20,515 nt of DNA from an archaeon (lineage in GTDB: Archaea; Nanobdellota; Nanobdellia; Woesearchaeales; GW2011-AR9): positions 6,361 through 26,875 of the forward strand of contig JAHFRS010000003.1 in assembly GCA_023266155.1 (NCBI GenBank), written 5' to 3'. This document shows positions 13,085 through 20,395 of the stretch, in pieces. The notes beneath the pieces are model-generated. The model was not told the origin of the DNA. It ran no database searches and worked only from the letters and a program-made list of their open reading frames with translations. Made by a program: the position numbers and the translations under genes. Numbering within the stretch: the stretch's first letter is position 1; each line of letters begins with the position of its first letter.

Positions 13085-13520
13085 GGCTGTCCACCTCAGA
13101 ACTCTTAATCTCTTCTGTTGTTCCATTTTCTGGTTGGTTTCCTGCCGCTTTATTCTGTCGGGAACTGCCCCACCCTAAAATACTTACTGCTACAACAATG
13201 ACGGCAACCCCTGCCCATTTCCAGAAATTCATGAAATCAGCAGGAAATAGTAGGGGAGAAATCAAACTGACCCAGACAAAACTGGTTGCGGCAACGGGAT
13301 AAATCAAACTCAGTTCTCCCCGTTGAAAGGCAAAAATCATCAACACCGCGCCAAGGCCATAGGACACAAAACCAAGAAGAAACGACACATTGAGAAAAGT
13401 TAATGGCTGAGTAAAAATAATACTTTTCATGCCCCATTTCCAGAGAATCTGTCCGGAGGAGGTAAAGAGCGTGCACAAGATCATCAGGAAAATCGCTTTT
13501 AGTTGAGTGTGGTGAGGCAT
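13077..13520 (-). CDS. SMR-type four-helix membrane protein, first of a pair
   Basis: Membrane protein of 147 residues with start at 13520, one base after the SecD stop (an alternative ATG at 13541 lies inside secD). Four predicted helices: about 8-28, 42-63, 69-90 and 99-117. SGQILWKWG near residues 22-30 is the helix 1 pattern of the family, and GELSLIYPVAATSFVWVSL matches the corresponding stretch of its neighbour. A polar tail of about 30 residues (Gln/Asn/Glu-rich) follows. Tight coupling to secD suggests co-expression with the Sec accessory complex, though a functional link is unproven. Confidence 0.82.
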   Translation of the reverse strand: MPHHTQLKAIFLMILCTLFTSSGQILWKWGMKSIIFTQPLTFLNVSFLLGFVSYGLGAVLMIFAFQRGELSLIYPVAATSFVWVSLISPLLFPADFMNFWKWAGVAVIVVAVSILGWGSSRQNKAAGNQPENGTTEEIKSSEVDSHG

Positions 13521-13521
13521 T

Positions 13522-15084
13522 TTATTCCATAATCTTTTCAATCATCGCGGCATAGGCCGAACGGGCTATCAGCACGCCAAAACATAACCCCACTAACGTC
13601 GTAAAGGCAAACCCTTTCAGTAATCCCGCGCCGGCAAACCATAACGGAATCATTCCCGTGGCTGTGGTCAAAAACGCGCCAAAGACGATACCCATGGCAT
13701 TCTTCATTTTTTTCTTCCAGTCGGAAATCGCTTCCCCGCGCACGGTTTCATCCGTGATGATAATTAAATGATCGACTCCCGTTCCGACCATAATGATAAT
13801 CCCGGCGATGGCTGCTAAATCTAGATTCCACCCCACAAAAGCGGCAAACCCAAGCACCAGCACAATCTCTGATAATAACGTAAAGATCATCGGCAGAATG
13901 ACTTTCCACTGGCGATATCGCGCGGAAACTACGCCCACAACTGCCAACACGGCCAATAAACCTACCAGCATGACATTATTCAAAAATTCTTTGCCTAGCG
14001 ATGGAGAAATGGTATCTAGTTTCACCACATTTAATTTTGTCGGCAGACTACCGGTAATAATGATAGTCTGCAACCGTTTCATGTTCTGCAGTGTGGCTGC
14101 GGCAGCATCAGCTTGTGTTCTTCCCGTTCCCGAACCAGAAATTTGGATATTGGTGGATGCTCTGCCTTTCAATTCCGCGCCAATTTTAAGATGATCAACT
14201 TCTTTGTCATCCAGAAACATGCCGATGTCAGCACTAAGATAGCCACTATCGCCTTCTTTAATGACCGTTAACCCATCTGTCAGCCGGGCTTGCCGCTGCG
14301 CCGCTTCCGGGCTTAATGTAATGGTAAAGAAAAAGTTACAGCCATAGCCGTCGGCAAAGCGGGAACAGCCGCGCCGTGGATCAATCCCGGAACAATCCGC
14401 GCTGCGGCAGACATAAGTGATATCTTTTTTCCCGCCAAAAAAAACCGTTTCGTTGCCGATTTTAGCTTCAAATTTTCCCTGCCGCGCCAACAAATCACGA
14501 ACTTCATCTTCGGTAACCCCGGCAATTTCAATGAGAATAAACTCTTTCCCCGTTAAATCAGCAGCTGACCGTACCACAACATCACTGAGTCCATAGACAT
14601 TCAATCGTTCCGTGAGACTGGCAATCGTTAATTCCAGTTCGTCTGGCGTAATGGCCGTCTCTGGTTCCAGCAAAACCCGGGTACCTCCTTCTAAATCTAA
14701 TCCTTTTCGTAAATTGCTGTGGGGAGCAGGATATATTTTCAGCCCCAAGTCTCGGTGAGCAGGAACAATCAGAGAATAGGTACTTTTGGTTGTCTGCAGG
14801 CGCACCGTTTGATTTACCGGCACTTGACTGGTAAGAGCATAATACTCTTCCACTGATGAAACTGGTTCGCCATTAAGGGAAAGAATCCGTTCCCGCTGCA
14901 ACGGTGTTAGTTTTGCGGATGGATTTTCCACTCCAACGATGCTGGCAGTGGAATTGGGCTGCACACTGCGAATGGCCACTCCCTCGACGTTGAAACGGGG
15001 GTGAATGGCAACTAAAGCAAAAAGCAAAAAAATCAACAGTAAAATAACTTTCCACTGCACCACAATTTCTTTAATGCTGGCCAT
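13522..15084 (-). CDS. secD: Protein translocase subunit SecD
   Basis: Sec accessory membrane protein that, with SecF, assists export through SecYE using the proton-motive force. The 520-residue product has an N-terminal helix (12-28), an extracytoplasmic domain, then five helices from about 368. A PDZ-like stretch at about 60-108 (RILSLNGEPVSSVEEYY) precedes the SecD signature LRKGLDLEGGTRVLLEP (125-141). The RND-type core has GTGVDHLIIITDE (434-446). Four cysteines (C226, C231, C240, C249) in the external domain could form disulfides. The start at 15084 overlaps secF by 14 bases. SecF-then-SecD order is that of haloarchaea. Confidence 0.94.
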   Translation of the reverse strand: MASIKEIVVQWKVILLLIFLLFALVAIHPRFNVEGVAIRSVQPNSTASIVGVENPSAKLTPLQRERILSLNGEPVSSVEEYYALTSQVPVNQTVRLQTTKSTYSLIVPAHRDLGLKIYPAPHSNLRKGLDLEGGTRVLLEPETAITPDELELTIASLTERLNVYGLSDVVVRSAADLTGKEFILIEIAGVTEDEVRDLLARQGKFEAKIGNETVFFGGKKDITYVCRSADCSGIDPRRGCSRFADGYGCNFFFTITLSPEAAQRQARLTDGLTVIKEGDSGYLSADIGMFLDDKEVDHLKIGAELKGRASTNIQISGSGTGRTQADAAAATLQNMKRLQTIIITGSLPTKLNVVKLDTISPSLGKEFLNNVMLVGLLAVLAVVGVVSARYRQWKVILPMIFTLLSEIVLVLGFAAFVGWNLDLAAIAGIIIMVGTGVDHLIIITDETVRGEAISDWKKKMKNAMGIVFGAFLTTATGMIPLWFAGAGLLKGFAFTTLVGLCFGVLIARSAYAAMIEKIME

Positions 15085-15958
15085 GTTTTTTCTCCAGATA
15101 GATTCGTAAAATGGCCACGTTTTGAATCCAAGTCATGATCGGATCAACCAGTAAGCCAATCAATAAAATAATCATGATTTGACGGATGACGTCACTGTGC
15201 ACGAAAATCAAGGCGACGATGACCGCCGCAAACGTCGTTGCGCTCATGGTCAATCCGGTTTTAATAGAACTATACACCCTATCCATCACCGTGCCATCAG
15301 TCCTCTTTAACATTCTCGTGCTGAGTAAGATGTCCGTATCTACGGAATAGCCGATCAGCATCAGGAACGCAGCGACGCCAGCCGTATTTAATTTCAATCC
15401 CGTGAGGTTAAAAATGGCTAACGTAATGACCATATCTGAGATGGCGGCGGCGATGACCGCCATACTGGGGCCAATACTGCGAAAGTACATAAACACCACA
15501 ATGCCCATCAAAATGAACGCCACGGCCAACGCGGTCAGTGTTTGCCGGAAAAAACTGTGTCCTAACGACGAACCAATAATCTCAATACTGTAATCTTTTT
15601 TTTCGAGCGGTATTTTTTCTTTGACCGTTTGCATAAAGATGTCAATCTCTTGTGGATCCTGGAGATCGGTATCAATGGCGATACCTACGACTTTTCCTGC
15701 CGTGGTTAACGTTCGCAGGCCAAGATCAGCGCGAGGAAACTTATTGTGCAGGAAAGATTCGATATCAGCTGGAGCAGTAGGAGTATTAATCGTGATCGTC
15801 GAGCCGCCTTTCAGGCTGACGCCGCGATGGATGAAGTCGCCGGTCACGGAGTATTGTACGCCAATCTGGATGACCGCCAGAATGACCAGAACAATCGTAA
15901 AAACCAGTTGAGCTCGGTAGGTTTTTTCATACCAGGCTTTGAGTTTAGGGAACATCAT
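15071..15958 (-). CDS. secF: Protein translocase subunit SecF
   Basis: Partner of SecD in the Sec accessory complex. The 295-residue product has an N-terminal helix (18-36), the signature HRGVSLKGGS (44-53), an external domain, and five C-terminal helices starting near 138 with GYSVDTDILLSTR (203-215), the conserved transmembrane-4 motif. Length is typical. ATG 15958 and ATG 15955 are both possible starts. First gene of the leftward operon secF-secD-SMR-SMR; a TATA-like box lies 20-30 bases upstream. Confidence 0.94.
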   Translation of the reverse strand: MMFPKLKAWYEKTYRAQLVFTIVLVILAVIQIGVQYSVTGDFIHRGVSLKGGSTITINTPTAPADIESFLHNKFPRADLGLRTLTTAGKVVGIAIDTDLQDPQEIDIFMQTVKEKIPLEKKDYSIEIIGSSLGHSFFRQTLTALAVAFILMGIVVFMYFRSIGPSMAVIAAAISDMVITLAIFNLTGLKLNTAGVAAFLMLIGYSVDTDILLSTRMLKRTDGTVMDRVYSSIKTGLTMSATTFAAVIVALIFVHSDVIRQIMIILLIGLLVDPIMTWIQNVAILRIYLEKKHGQH

Positions 15959-15974
15959 CCCTGCCGTTTACTGG

Positions 15975-15987
15975 CCTATATATAAAG
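15975..15987 (-). promoter_or_regulatory. secF TATA box with very short or no leader
   Basis: CTTTATATATAGG on the minus strand is centred about 23-26 bases from the two candidate ATG codons, the spacing expected when transcription begins at or within a few bases of the start codon. Confidence 0.6.
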
Positions 15988-16171
15988 ATTATCGTGAGGG
16001 GTACTTCTTGAGCTAAAGCGTAGCCTGTAACATAGAAAACGTATTCTTCTGCTGTTTTTTTCCATGTGTGCTCAGTTCACCCTCAGGCACTGGCGGCGGC
16101 GTGGTTTGTGTACAATGTAAAAACCGCAAAGGCTGAGTGAGTCTTTTTCCTATTGAGACTTAAACGACTTC
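15988..16171. other. Intergenic region between methyltransferase and secF
   Basis: No gene seen. It contains AGTCT (about 16142) paired with AGACT (about 16158) around a T-rich loop, and a GGTTT/AAACC pairing near 16101-16123, possibly part of a terminator for the leftward methyltransferase gene. No tRNA or box C/D pattern was found. Confidence 0.3.
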
Positions 16172-16810
16172 TCACTGTTTAATCCCTAGAATAGTGTAGA
16201 GACGTTTTCCGGAATGAAGACACGTTTTGTAGGAAGCAATGTTAACCTGCGACAACCATTCTTGCACATACGGATAACCCCAATGATTCTTTCGCAATTC
16301 TTGTTGCTGCTCTAATGAATATACACCAAAGAAATCCTGTTCTGGAAGAGCTAGATTCCAGTCTGAAAGAAAGAGCGCTCCATCCTTTCGCAGGACACGA
16401 GAATTTTCTGAAAGTATAGTTCGCTGGTCACGGGGAGAAAGATGAGACAGAGTTCCGGTCATACAGGTGAGAAGATCAACCGATCCGCTTTCAAATGGTA
16501 AAGCCAGCATATCCGCCTGGAGCACGTCAACGCTTTCCGTAATGTTGGGTGAATAGGTCGCTTCTTCGCGAAGATACTGTACAGCTTTCTGATCGCTGTT
16601 GACAGCATAGGCGCATAATCCCAGCTGGCTAAGGACGAGAGGATAAAAACCGGTAACGGAACCTAAATCAACGCCCCTTGCTTGTTGAGAATAGTTCGGG
16701 AACAGAGAACCATATTCTTTAAGCAGCATAAAGAAAGCAACTCGCTCCTCGACTCCTTCTTGGAAGAGAGCTTTGTCCAGCTGTTGATAAGTTTGTGTGG
16801 TATACTCCAT
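16172..16810 (-). CDS. Class I SAM-dependent methyltransferase
   Basis: Probable small-molecule or general methyltransferase of the Methyltransf_11 type, 212 residues. Motif I appears as GVDLGSVTGFYPLVLSQLG (46-64), a variant of the usual DxGxGxG with SVTG in place of GxG. The acidic residue of the next strand is not obvious, but N71-S-D73 occupies that position. VLQADMLALPFESGSVDLL (96-114) is motif II/III with the LPF segment typical of the family. VLRKDGALFLSDWN (139-152) is the post-II strand. No membrane segments. The gene stands alone, divergent from the next operon, so the substrate cannot be guessed from context. Confidence 0.85.
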   Translation of the reverse strand: MEYTTQTYQQLDKALFQEGVEERVAFFMLLKEYGSLFPNYSQQARGVDLGSVTGFYPLVLSQLGLCAYAVNSDQKAVQYLREEATYSPNITESVDVLQADMLALPFESGSVDLLTCMTGTLSHLSPRDQRTILSENSRVLRKDGALFLSDWNLALPEQDFFGVYSLEQQQELRKNHWGYPYVQEWLSQVNIASYKTCLHSGKRLYTILGIKQ

Positions 16811-16902
16811 TTTTAAAACATCCAGAAATCACCTTAAGAGTCAATCGCAAATTAGCCAAACCAGCACATTTCGTACCAGACTTAATACGTACGCAGAGAC
16901 AG

Positions 16903-16912
16903 TTATATAAAA
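16903..16912. promoter_or_regulatory. TATA-like element in the divergent promoter region
   Basis: TTATATAAAA lies in the 188-base spacer between the methyltransferase and the lspA operon. It is near-symmetric and could serve either direction, with a leader of about 65 bases rightward. A weaker CATTAAAAAC around 16967-16976 is about 27 bases before the ATG at 16999 and would give a leaderless rightward mRNA. Confidence 0.4.
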
Positions 16913-16998
16913 GTCTTTGCCTGACAATTTTTTCACCTGTTTGTTTTAAAGCCAACCTTTAGAAACCATTAAAAACCAGCACTTCTTTCCCTCTCTCT

Positions 16999-17376
16999 AT
17001 GAGCTTTATCGGCAAACTGAAATTCTGGAAGAAAGAAGACGATTTTGACTTCGATACATTAGCAGACAAAGAGATATCGCCTCGTGGATCTACTCAGAGC
17101 GATGTAGGACTGGATCAAAAATCATTGGGGTTAGACGAAAAACCGTTTTTTCCGGAGGAAGAAAACTCTTTCCCGTCCCGAGGAAACCCAACATTAGCAC
17201 AATCAACCGGCCCTTCACCTTATAAATCATCATCCAGCGGAATGGCTAACCGTGACTTGGAATTAATCAGCAGCAAGCTGGATACGGTGAAAGCCTTACT
17301 GAATTCGCTGGATCAGCGGATGTCCAACTTAGAACGGGCCTCGACAGGGGAAAAGAAACCGCAAAGGTTATGGTAA
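16999..17376 (+). CDS. Small protein with C-terminal coiled coil
   Basis: Not recognised. The 125-residue protein has a short amphipathic basic N-terminus (FIGKLKFWKKEDD, residues 3-15) that could lie on a membrane surface, a disordered acidic/Ser/Pro-rich middle (about 16-80), and a predicted coiled coil at about 84-114 with heptad-spaced Leu/Ile (DLELISSKLDTVKALLNSL). No signal peptide. It is the first gene of an operon with lspA and an MFS permease; the stop is 6 bases before the lspA start. A scaffold or membrane-adaptor role is only a guess from architecture. Confidence 0.75.
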   Translation: MSFIGKLKFWKKEDDFDFDTLADKEISPRGSTQSDVGLDQKSLGLDEKPFFPEEENSFPSRGNPTLAQSTGPSPYKSSSSGMANRDLELISSKLDTVKALLNSLDQRMSNLERASTGEKKPQRLW

Positions 17377-17390
17377 GAGGTTATGGTAAA
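17365..17390 (+). repeat. 13-bp tandem duplication at the lspA start
   Basis: AGGTTATGGTAAG (17365-17377) is followed directly by AGGTTATGGTAAA (17378-17390). The first copy holds the stop codon of the coiled-coil gene, the second the ATG of lspA. Confidence 0.85.
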
Positions 17391-17823
17391 AGTTCAGTCT
17401 TGGTTCTGGATTCCCGCGGCATTAATACTATCAACCGATCAGCTTTTTAAAAAAATTATTCTGCTGCGGCAACCGCAATGGAACAGTTCCTTTCTGAGCA
17501 TTCATCTGGTACAGAATACCGGTGCAGGATTTGGCCTGCTGCAGGGACAAACCATGCTGCTGGCGATGATTTCACTGGTCGTGGCGATTACAGTCTTGTG
17601 GTATTACCCTAAACTACCTTCCCAACAATGGCCGCAATTGTTGTGGGGATTATTCCTTGGTGGGGTAGTGGGAAATCTGTGGGATCGGCTCATCAGAAAT
17701 TATGTGGTTGATTTTATGGATGTCCACGTCTGGCCGGCATTTAATGTCGCCGATGCGGCGATTACTATTGCAGTCATAGGGCTGATTTATTTCTCTTGGA
17801 AAGAAGAAGATAACCGGAGGTAA
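17383..17823 (+). CDS. lspA: Lipoprotein signal peptidase (signal peptidase II)
   Basis: Aspartic membrane protease that removes signal peptides from lipobox proteins before the cysteine. The 146-residue protein has four helices (about 6-19, 57-74, 85-98 and 123-138) and all family motifs: DQLFKK (19-24), VQNTGAGFGLL (43-53), GNLWDR (97-102), VVDF (108-111) and FNVAD (120-124). The catalytic pair is D110 and D124. Relative to Proteobacterial enzymes the loop between the two aspartates is 5 residues shorter (14 versus 19). LspA is bacterial and rarely reported in archaea; a lipobox protein is encoded at 5917-6183 in this same window. Transfer from bacteria is likely. It is co-transcribed with its neighbours, judged by spacing. 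Confidence 0.93.
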   Translation: MVKVQSWFWIPAALILSTDQLFKKIILLRQPQWNSSFLSIHLVQNTGAGFGLLQGQTMLLAMISLVVAITVLWYYPKLPSQQWPQLLWGLFLGGVVGNLWDRLIRNYVVDFMDVHVWPAFNVADAAITIAVIGLIYFSWKEEDNRR

Positions 17824-17843
17824 GTCGTATTGACAAAATCATC

Positions 17844-18950
17844 ATGCTCGCTTCTCTTTCTCGAGTAAAACAAGGACTTCTGATCCTCCTTGCCCAGAAT
17901 ATTCCCGCGACTTTCGCTTTCTCATTTACCTTTTTGTTCTTTCAACGCCAGGGTTATTCATTATGGTGGCTGATCATGATGTATGTAATCTATTCTACAG
18001 TAGGAATCCTTATCATTATTCCCATCAAAGCTTTTTACCTGCGCTCCTTCCTGCTGATGAGTTTTGTTGGTTATAGTTTATTAGCGCTACTGCTGCTGAT
18101 CAATCCAGCGTATGCCCCAATATGGTATGGAATCTTACTTTCTTTCCCTCTGATTTTCTTTTGGATTCCATTGAATTATATCTTTTTTAAGATGTCCAAG
18201 AAAGAAACCCATGCCGTTGATTCCACAGTGTTTATGGTCTTGCCGGGACTTATTTCCATCATCATGCCGCTTATTGGAGCAGCAATGATTAAAAATGTAG
18301 GATATTCCTGGCTGTTTAGTATCGCAGCACTCCTGTTTCTCTTCGCCCTACCGCTGATCTGGACTCAGATTCCTGAGGAAAGAATTTCAGCCACTATCGC
18401 GGAGGGTATTTCTAATTTTAAAACGCTACGCACCATTACTTTTTTAGAAGGAGCGTTACACTTCTTCACTGCAGTCATCATCCCGGTGTATGCCCTGCTT
18501 TTCTTTCAGCGCGCAACGCAGATCGGATGGTTTATCAGTTATTTAGCGATACTAAGCCTGAGCATTGCGTTGCTTGTTTCGCGTCACTCAGACAAAACCC
18601 AGCAACGCAAAGGACACTTATTTTTACTGTTCTTTTTACTGACGGCATCGATCATTTCTTTAGCGCTGGTTAACAGTGCAGTAGCCTGGGTAACGGCAAC
18701 GGGAATCTTTGCGGTAATCTACGCCATTTCTTCACCCCTGCGATTAGCAGTATCGATGGATGTTAAAAATATCACGATAGATTTCTGGAAAACAAGAGAG
18801 ATATTTCTCAATGCCGGACGAGCTGTCACTCTCAGTCTTGCGGCAATCTTTTTTTATTATGAAGTCTATTGGCCAGTATTTGTGATGTTTGCTTGTATTA
18901 CCACCAGTTATCCTTTTTTAGTACATTATAAATTGAAAGGAATTAAATGA
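17844..18950 (+). CDS. MFS-type permease
   Basis: Polytopic membrane protein of 368 residues with about 11-12 hydrophobic helices and the two-half layout of the major facilitator superfamily: roughly 13-180, a cytoplasmic link with IPEERISATIAEG, and 195-360. The RVKQGLLILLAQN start and a short polar loop at KMSKKETHA (116-124), rather than the usual GxxxDRxGRR signature, indicate a divergent family. Substrate unknown. A GGAGG element (17816-17820) overlaps the lspA end but is about 24 bases from the ATG; it is 8 bases before an in-frame ATT at 17829, a possible non-standard start. It ends at the convergent spacer. Confidence 0.8.
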   Translation: MLASLSRVKQGLLILLAQNIPATFAFSFTFLFFQRQGYSLWWLIMMYVIYSTVGILIIIPIKAFYLRSFLLMSFVGYSLLALLLLINPAYAPIWYGILLSFPLIFFWIPLNYIFFKMSKKETHAVDSTVFMVLPGLISIIMPLIGAAMIKNVGYSWLFSIAALLFLFALPLIWTQIPEERISATIAEGISNFKTLRTITFLEGALHFFTAVIIPVYALLFFQRATQIGWFISYLAILSLSIALLVSRHSDKTQQRKGHLFLLFFLLTASIISLALVNSAVAWVTATGIFAVIYAISSPLRLAVSMDVKNITIDFWKTREIFLNAGRAVTLSLAAIFFYYEVYWPVFVMFACITTSYPFLVHYKLKGIK

Positions 18951-18957
18951 AAAAAAA
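18950..18957 (-). terminator. T8 tract for leftward transcription
   Basis: A8 on the plus strand overlaps the MFS stop codon; on the minus strand it is a T8 run that can end transcription arriving from the nucleotidyltransferase-fold gene. Confidence 0.4.
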
Positions 18958-19014
18958 TAAATACAGAAATCCTGAAATCGCCTACCCACTAGTCACTTCG
19001 TTCTGGAATCACAC

Positions 19015-19109
19015 AATGAAGCAGCGACTTCATTGGTGCACCAGTGAAATCGTTGTTTCACTGTGTGTGCTTGTCGGCAATCGCCGGTGGAAACATGAGA
19101 TTATAATCT
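19015..19109. repeat. Cluster of four to five inverted repeats in the convergent spacer
   Basis: Hairpin 1: AATGAAG (19015-19021)/CTTCATT (19028-19034). Palindrome GGTGCACC (19035-19042). Hairpin 2: CAGTGAAA (19042-19049)/TTTCACTG (19056-19063). Hairpin 3: CGGC (19075-19078)/GCCG (19083-19086). Palindrome AGATTATAATCT (19098-19109), followed by a T-rich tract to 19116. It lies between convergent genes and is a likely bidirectional termination or RNA-structure element. A short open frame across it (18947-19138) shows no protein-like features. Confidence 0.7.
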
Positions 19110-19121
19110 TTCTTTTCAGTT

Positions 19122-19682
19122 TCACAGTATCGGCGTAAATCCTAAACTTTCCGCTTTTTCTTTCACCAGTTCTTCCACGGATTTCCCTTGTTTGGTGGCC
19201 AAATCTTCCGCGAATTTAAGATTATGGACTCCCACGATTTTCTGGTATAAAGCCCAAAAGCCATCACCCAGAATGTTCTGCTCCTGAAGGTCATAGGCCA
19301 TCGCCTGAATCGTCAGCGGTACGCCATAAAAGTAATTGTTAATCGTCGGAGAAAGGCCTCGCTGAAGAATGCTGTAGATGTTGTTGAGAGGAATCAAATC
19401 TATCCGGCACTTTGAAGAAACTAACCGCGGATTGCCAAAACTGTTGTGCTCTTCCCTCCAGTCGGAAGGCAGTTTTAACATCGGCTCTCGTTCCGTAACG
19501 ATAAAATCCAAATCACAATCTGGCGGGGGAGAGTTGTGCAAAAGATGAGCAAGATGACGATACAGAAATCCGCCGACCAGCCAGACTTTCCCCCGAGAAT
19601 TCTGGTAGACAACTTGTTTGGCTTCATGAAACAAAGAACTGGAATCGGCAAACTCAGTAAAAAGGGAGGAGAGCAATACCAT
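19122..19682 (-). CDS. Nucleotidyltransferase-fold protein (Pol beta-like)
   Basis: Probable nucleotidyltransferase, 186 residues. WLVGGFLYRHL (34-44) followed by DCDLDFIV (55-62) is the hG[G/S]...DxD pattern of the Pol beta superfamily, closest in style to the head domain of tRNA CCA-adding/poly(A) polymerases. A third carboxylate could be D95 in CRIDLIPL. It is short: no separate RNA-binding or HD domain is seen, only a helical C-terminus with FAEDLATKQGKSVEELVKEK. Transfer substrate is unknown; it could also be a minimal toxin-antitoxin-type nucleotidyltransferase. It starts 2 bases after the stop of the membrane protein upstream, so the two are probably co-transcribed. Confidence 0.75.
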   Translation of the reverse strand: MVLLSSLFTEFADSSSLFHEAKQVVYQNSRGKVWLVGGFLYRHLAHLLHNSPPPDCDLDFIVTEREPMLKLPSDWREEHNSFGNPRLVSSKCRIDLIPLNNIYSILQRGLSPTINNYFYGVPLTIQAMAYDLQEQNILGDGFWALYQKIVGVHNLKFAEDLATKQGKSVEELVKEKAESLGFTPIL

Positions 19683-19684
19683 AC

Positions 19685-20305
19685 TTAAGCCAGACAGCTA
19701 TGTTTTCGAAAGCCTTTCTCCCAGGCATCATCCATACTTTGAAACCAGACGCGACGATCTTTGCGTATTTTTTTAGCCCAGTCGCATTGAGGCTGATGGA
19801 ACTGGTTGCTTTGTGTACTGGCAACGTACTTGCCGGGGGAAAAAGAAGTGGTTTTAGCTGCTTTAGCTTTAATCTCTTTCTTTTCCTCTTCTTTTTCAAC
19901 AGGGTCAAAGACTTGGCTATGAAGCTCTTGCGCCTTCATAGGAAATGATGAGGGGGATGTTCGTCCTGGCGATGGTGATACAAAATGCTTCCAGGGAATA
20001 GCAATGAGAAAACCGGCCATCGCCACCAGCAGCAAGATTATATATAACGGTCCTTTCAACAACCAAATCAGGATAATGTTGCTGATATACCCCAAGAACA
20101 CGAGAAGGAGCAACCGCTTCCCCCACACCCGAGTATAACCGACAAAGGCAATAAACGTCAGCAATGATAACAGCAGCAGCCCTGCCAATTCCAACGGAAA
20201 GAAGTATCGTCCGCCGTTAATGAATACGCGGATTAAACTAAAAAAAAGTACCAACAGGAAAATCCCGCTCAGAACCAATTTCTCACCGCTTTGATTAGAC
20301 ATCAT
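19685..20305 (-). CDS. Membrane protein with C-terminal Ada-like zinc-binding module
   Basis: Membrane protein of 206 residues, not assigned to a known family. Four hydrophobic helices at about 10-28, 35-56, 63-81 and 86-104 are followed by a Ser/Pro-rich then Lys/Glu-rich linker (110-155) and a C-terminal module: KYVASTQSNQFHQPQCDWAK (159-178), then F-x-S-x4-AWEKGFRKHSC to C204. The His-x3-Cys and terminal Cys, with the YVAS...FH...C pattern, resemble the N-terminal metal-binding domain of Ada and related membrane-linked modules. H170, C174 and C204 are candidate metal ligands. Start at 20305 or 20302 (tandem ATGs). Confidence 0.75.
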   Translation of the reverse strand: MMSNQSGEKLVLSGIFLLVLFFSLIRVFINGGRYFFPLELAGLLLLSLLTFIAFVGYTRVWGKRLLLLVFLGYISNIILIWLLKGPLYIILLLVAMAGFLIAIPWKHFVSPSPGRTSPSSFPMKAQELHSQVFDPVEKEEEKKEIKAKAAKTTSFSPGKYVASTQSNQFHQPQCDWAKKIRKDRRVWFQSMDDAWEKGFRKHSCLA

Positions 20306-20320
20306 TTCTCGGACAAAAAG

Positions 20321-20330
20321 TATTTATTTA
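20321..20330 (-). promoter_or_regulatory. TATA-like box for the Ada-module membrane protein
   Basis: TAAATAAATA on the minus strand is centred about 21-24 bases upstream of the tandem ATGs at 20305/20302, compatible with a leaderless or near-leaderless mRNA. Confidence 0.4.
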
Positions 20331-20395
20331 AGCTTTTCCATTTTGGAGTAGTTATACTAGGATATGCGGATTTGAAAGGAAGCATGGATATTACT

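Noticed and set aside
18947..19138. 63-codon open frame after the MFS gene with an ATGA overlap
   Set aside because: It runs across a series of perfect inverted repeats, has no recognisable domain and an atypical composition; the hairpins explain the sequence better.
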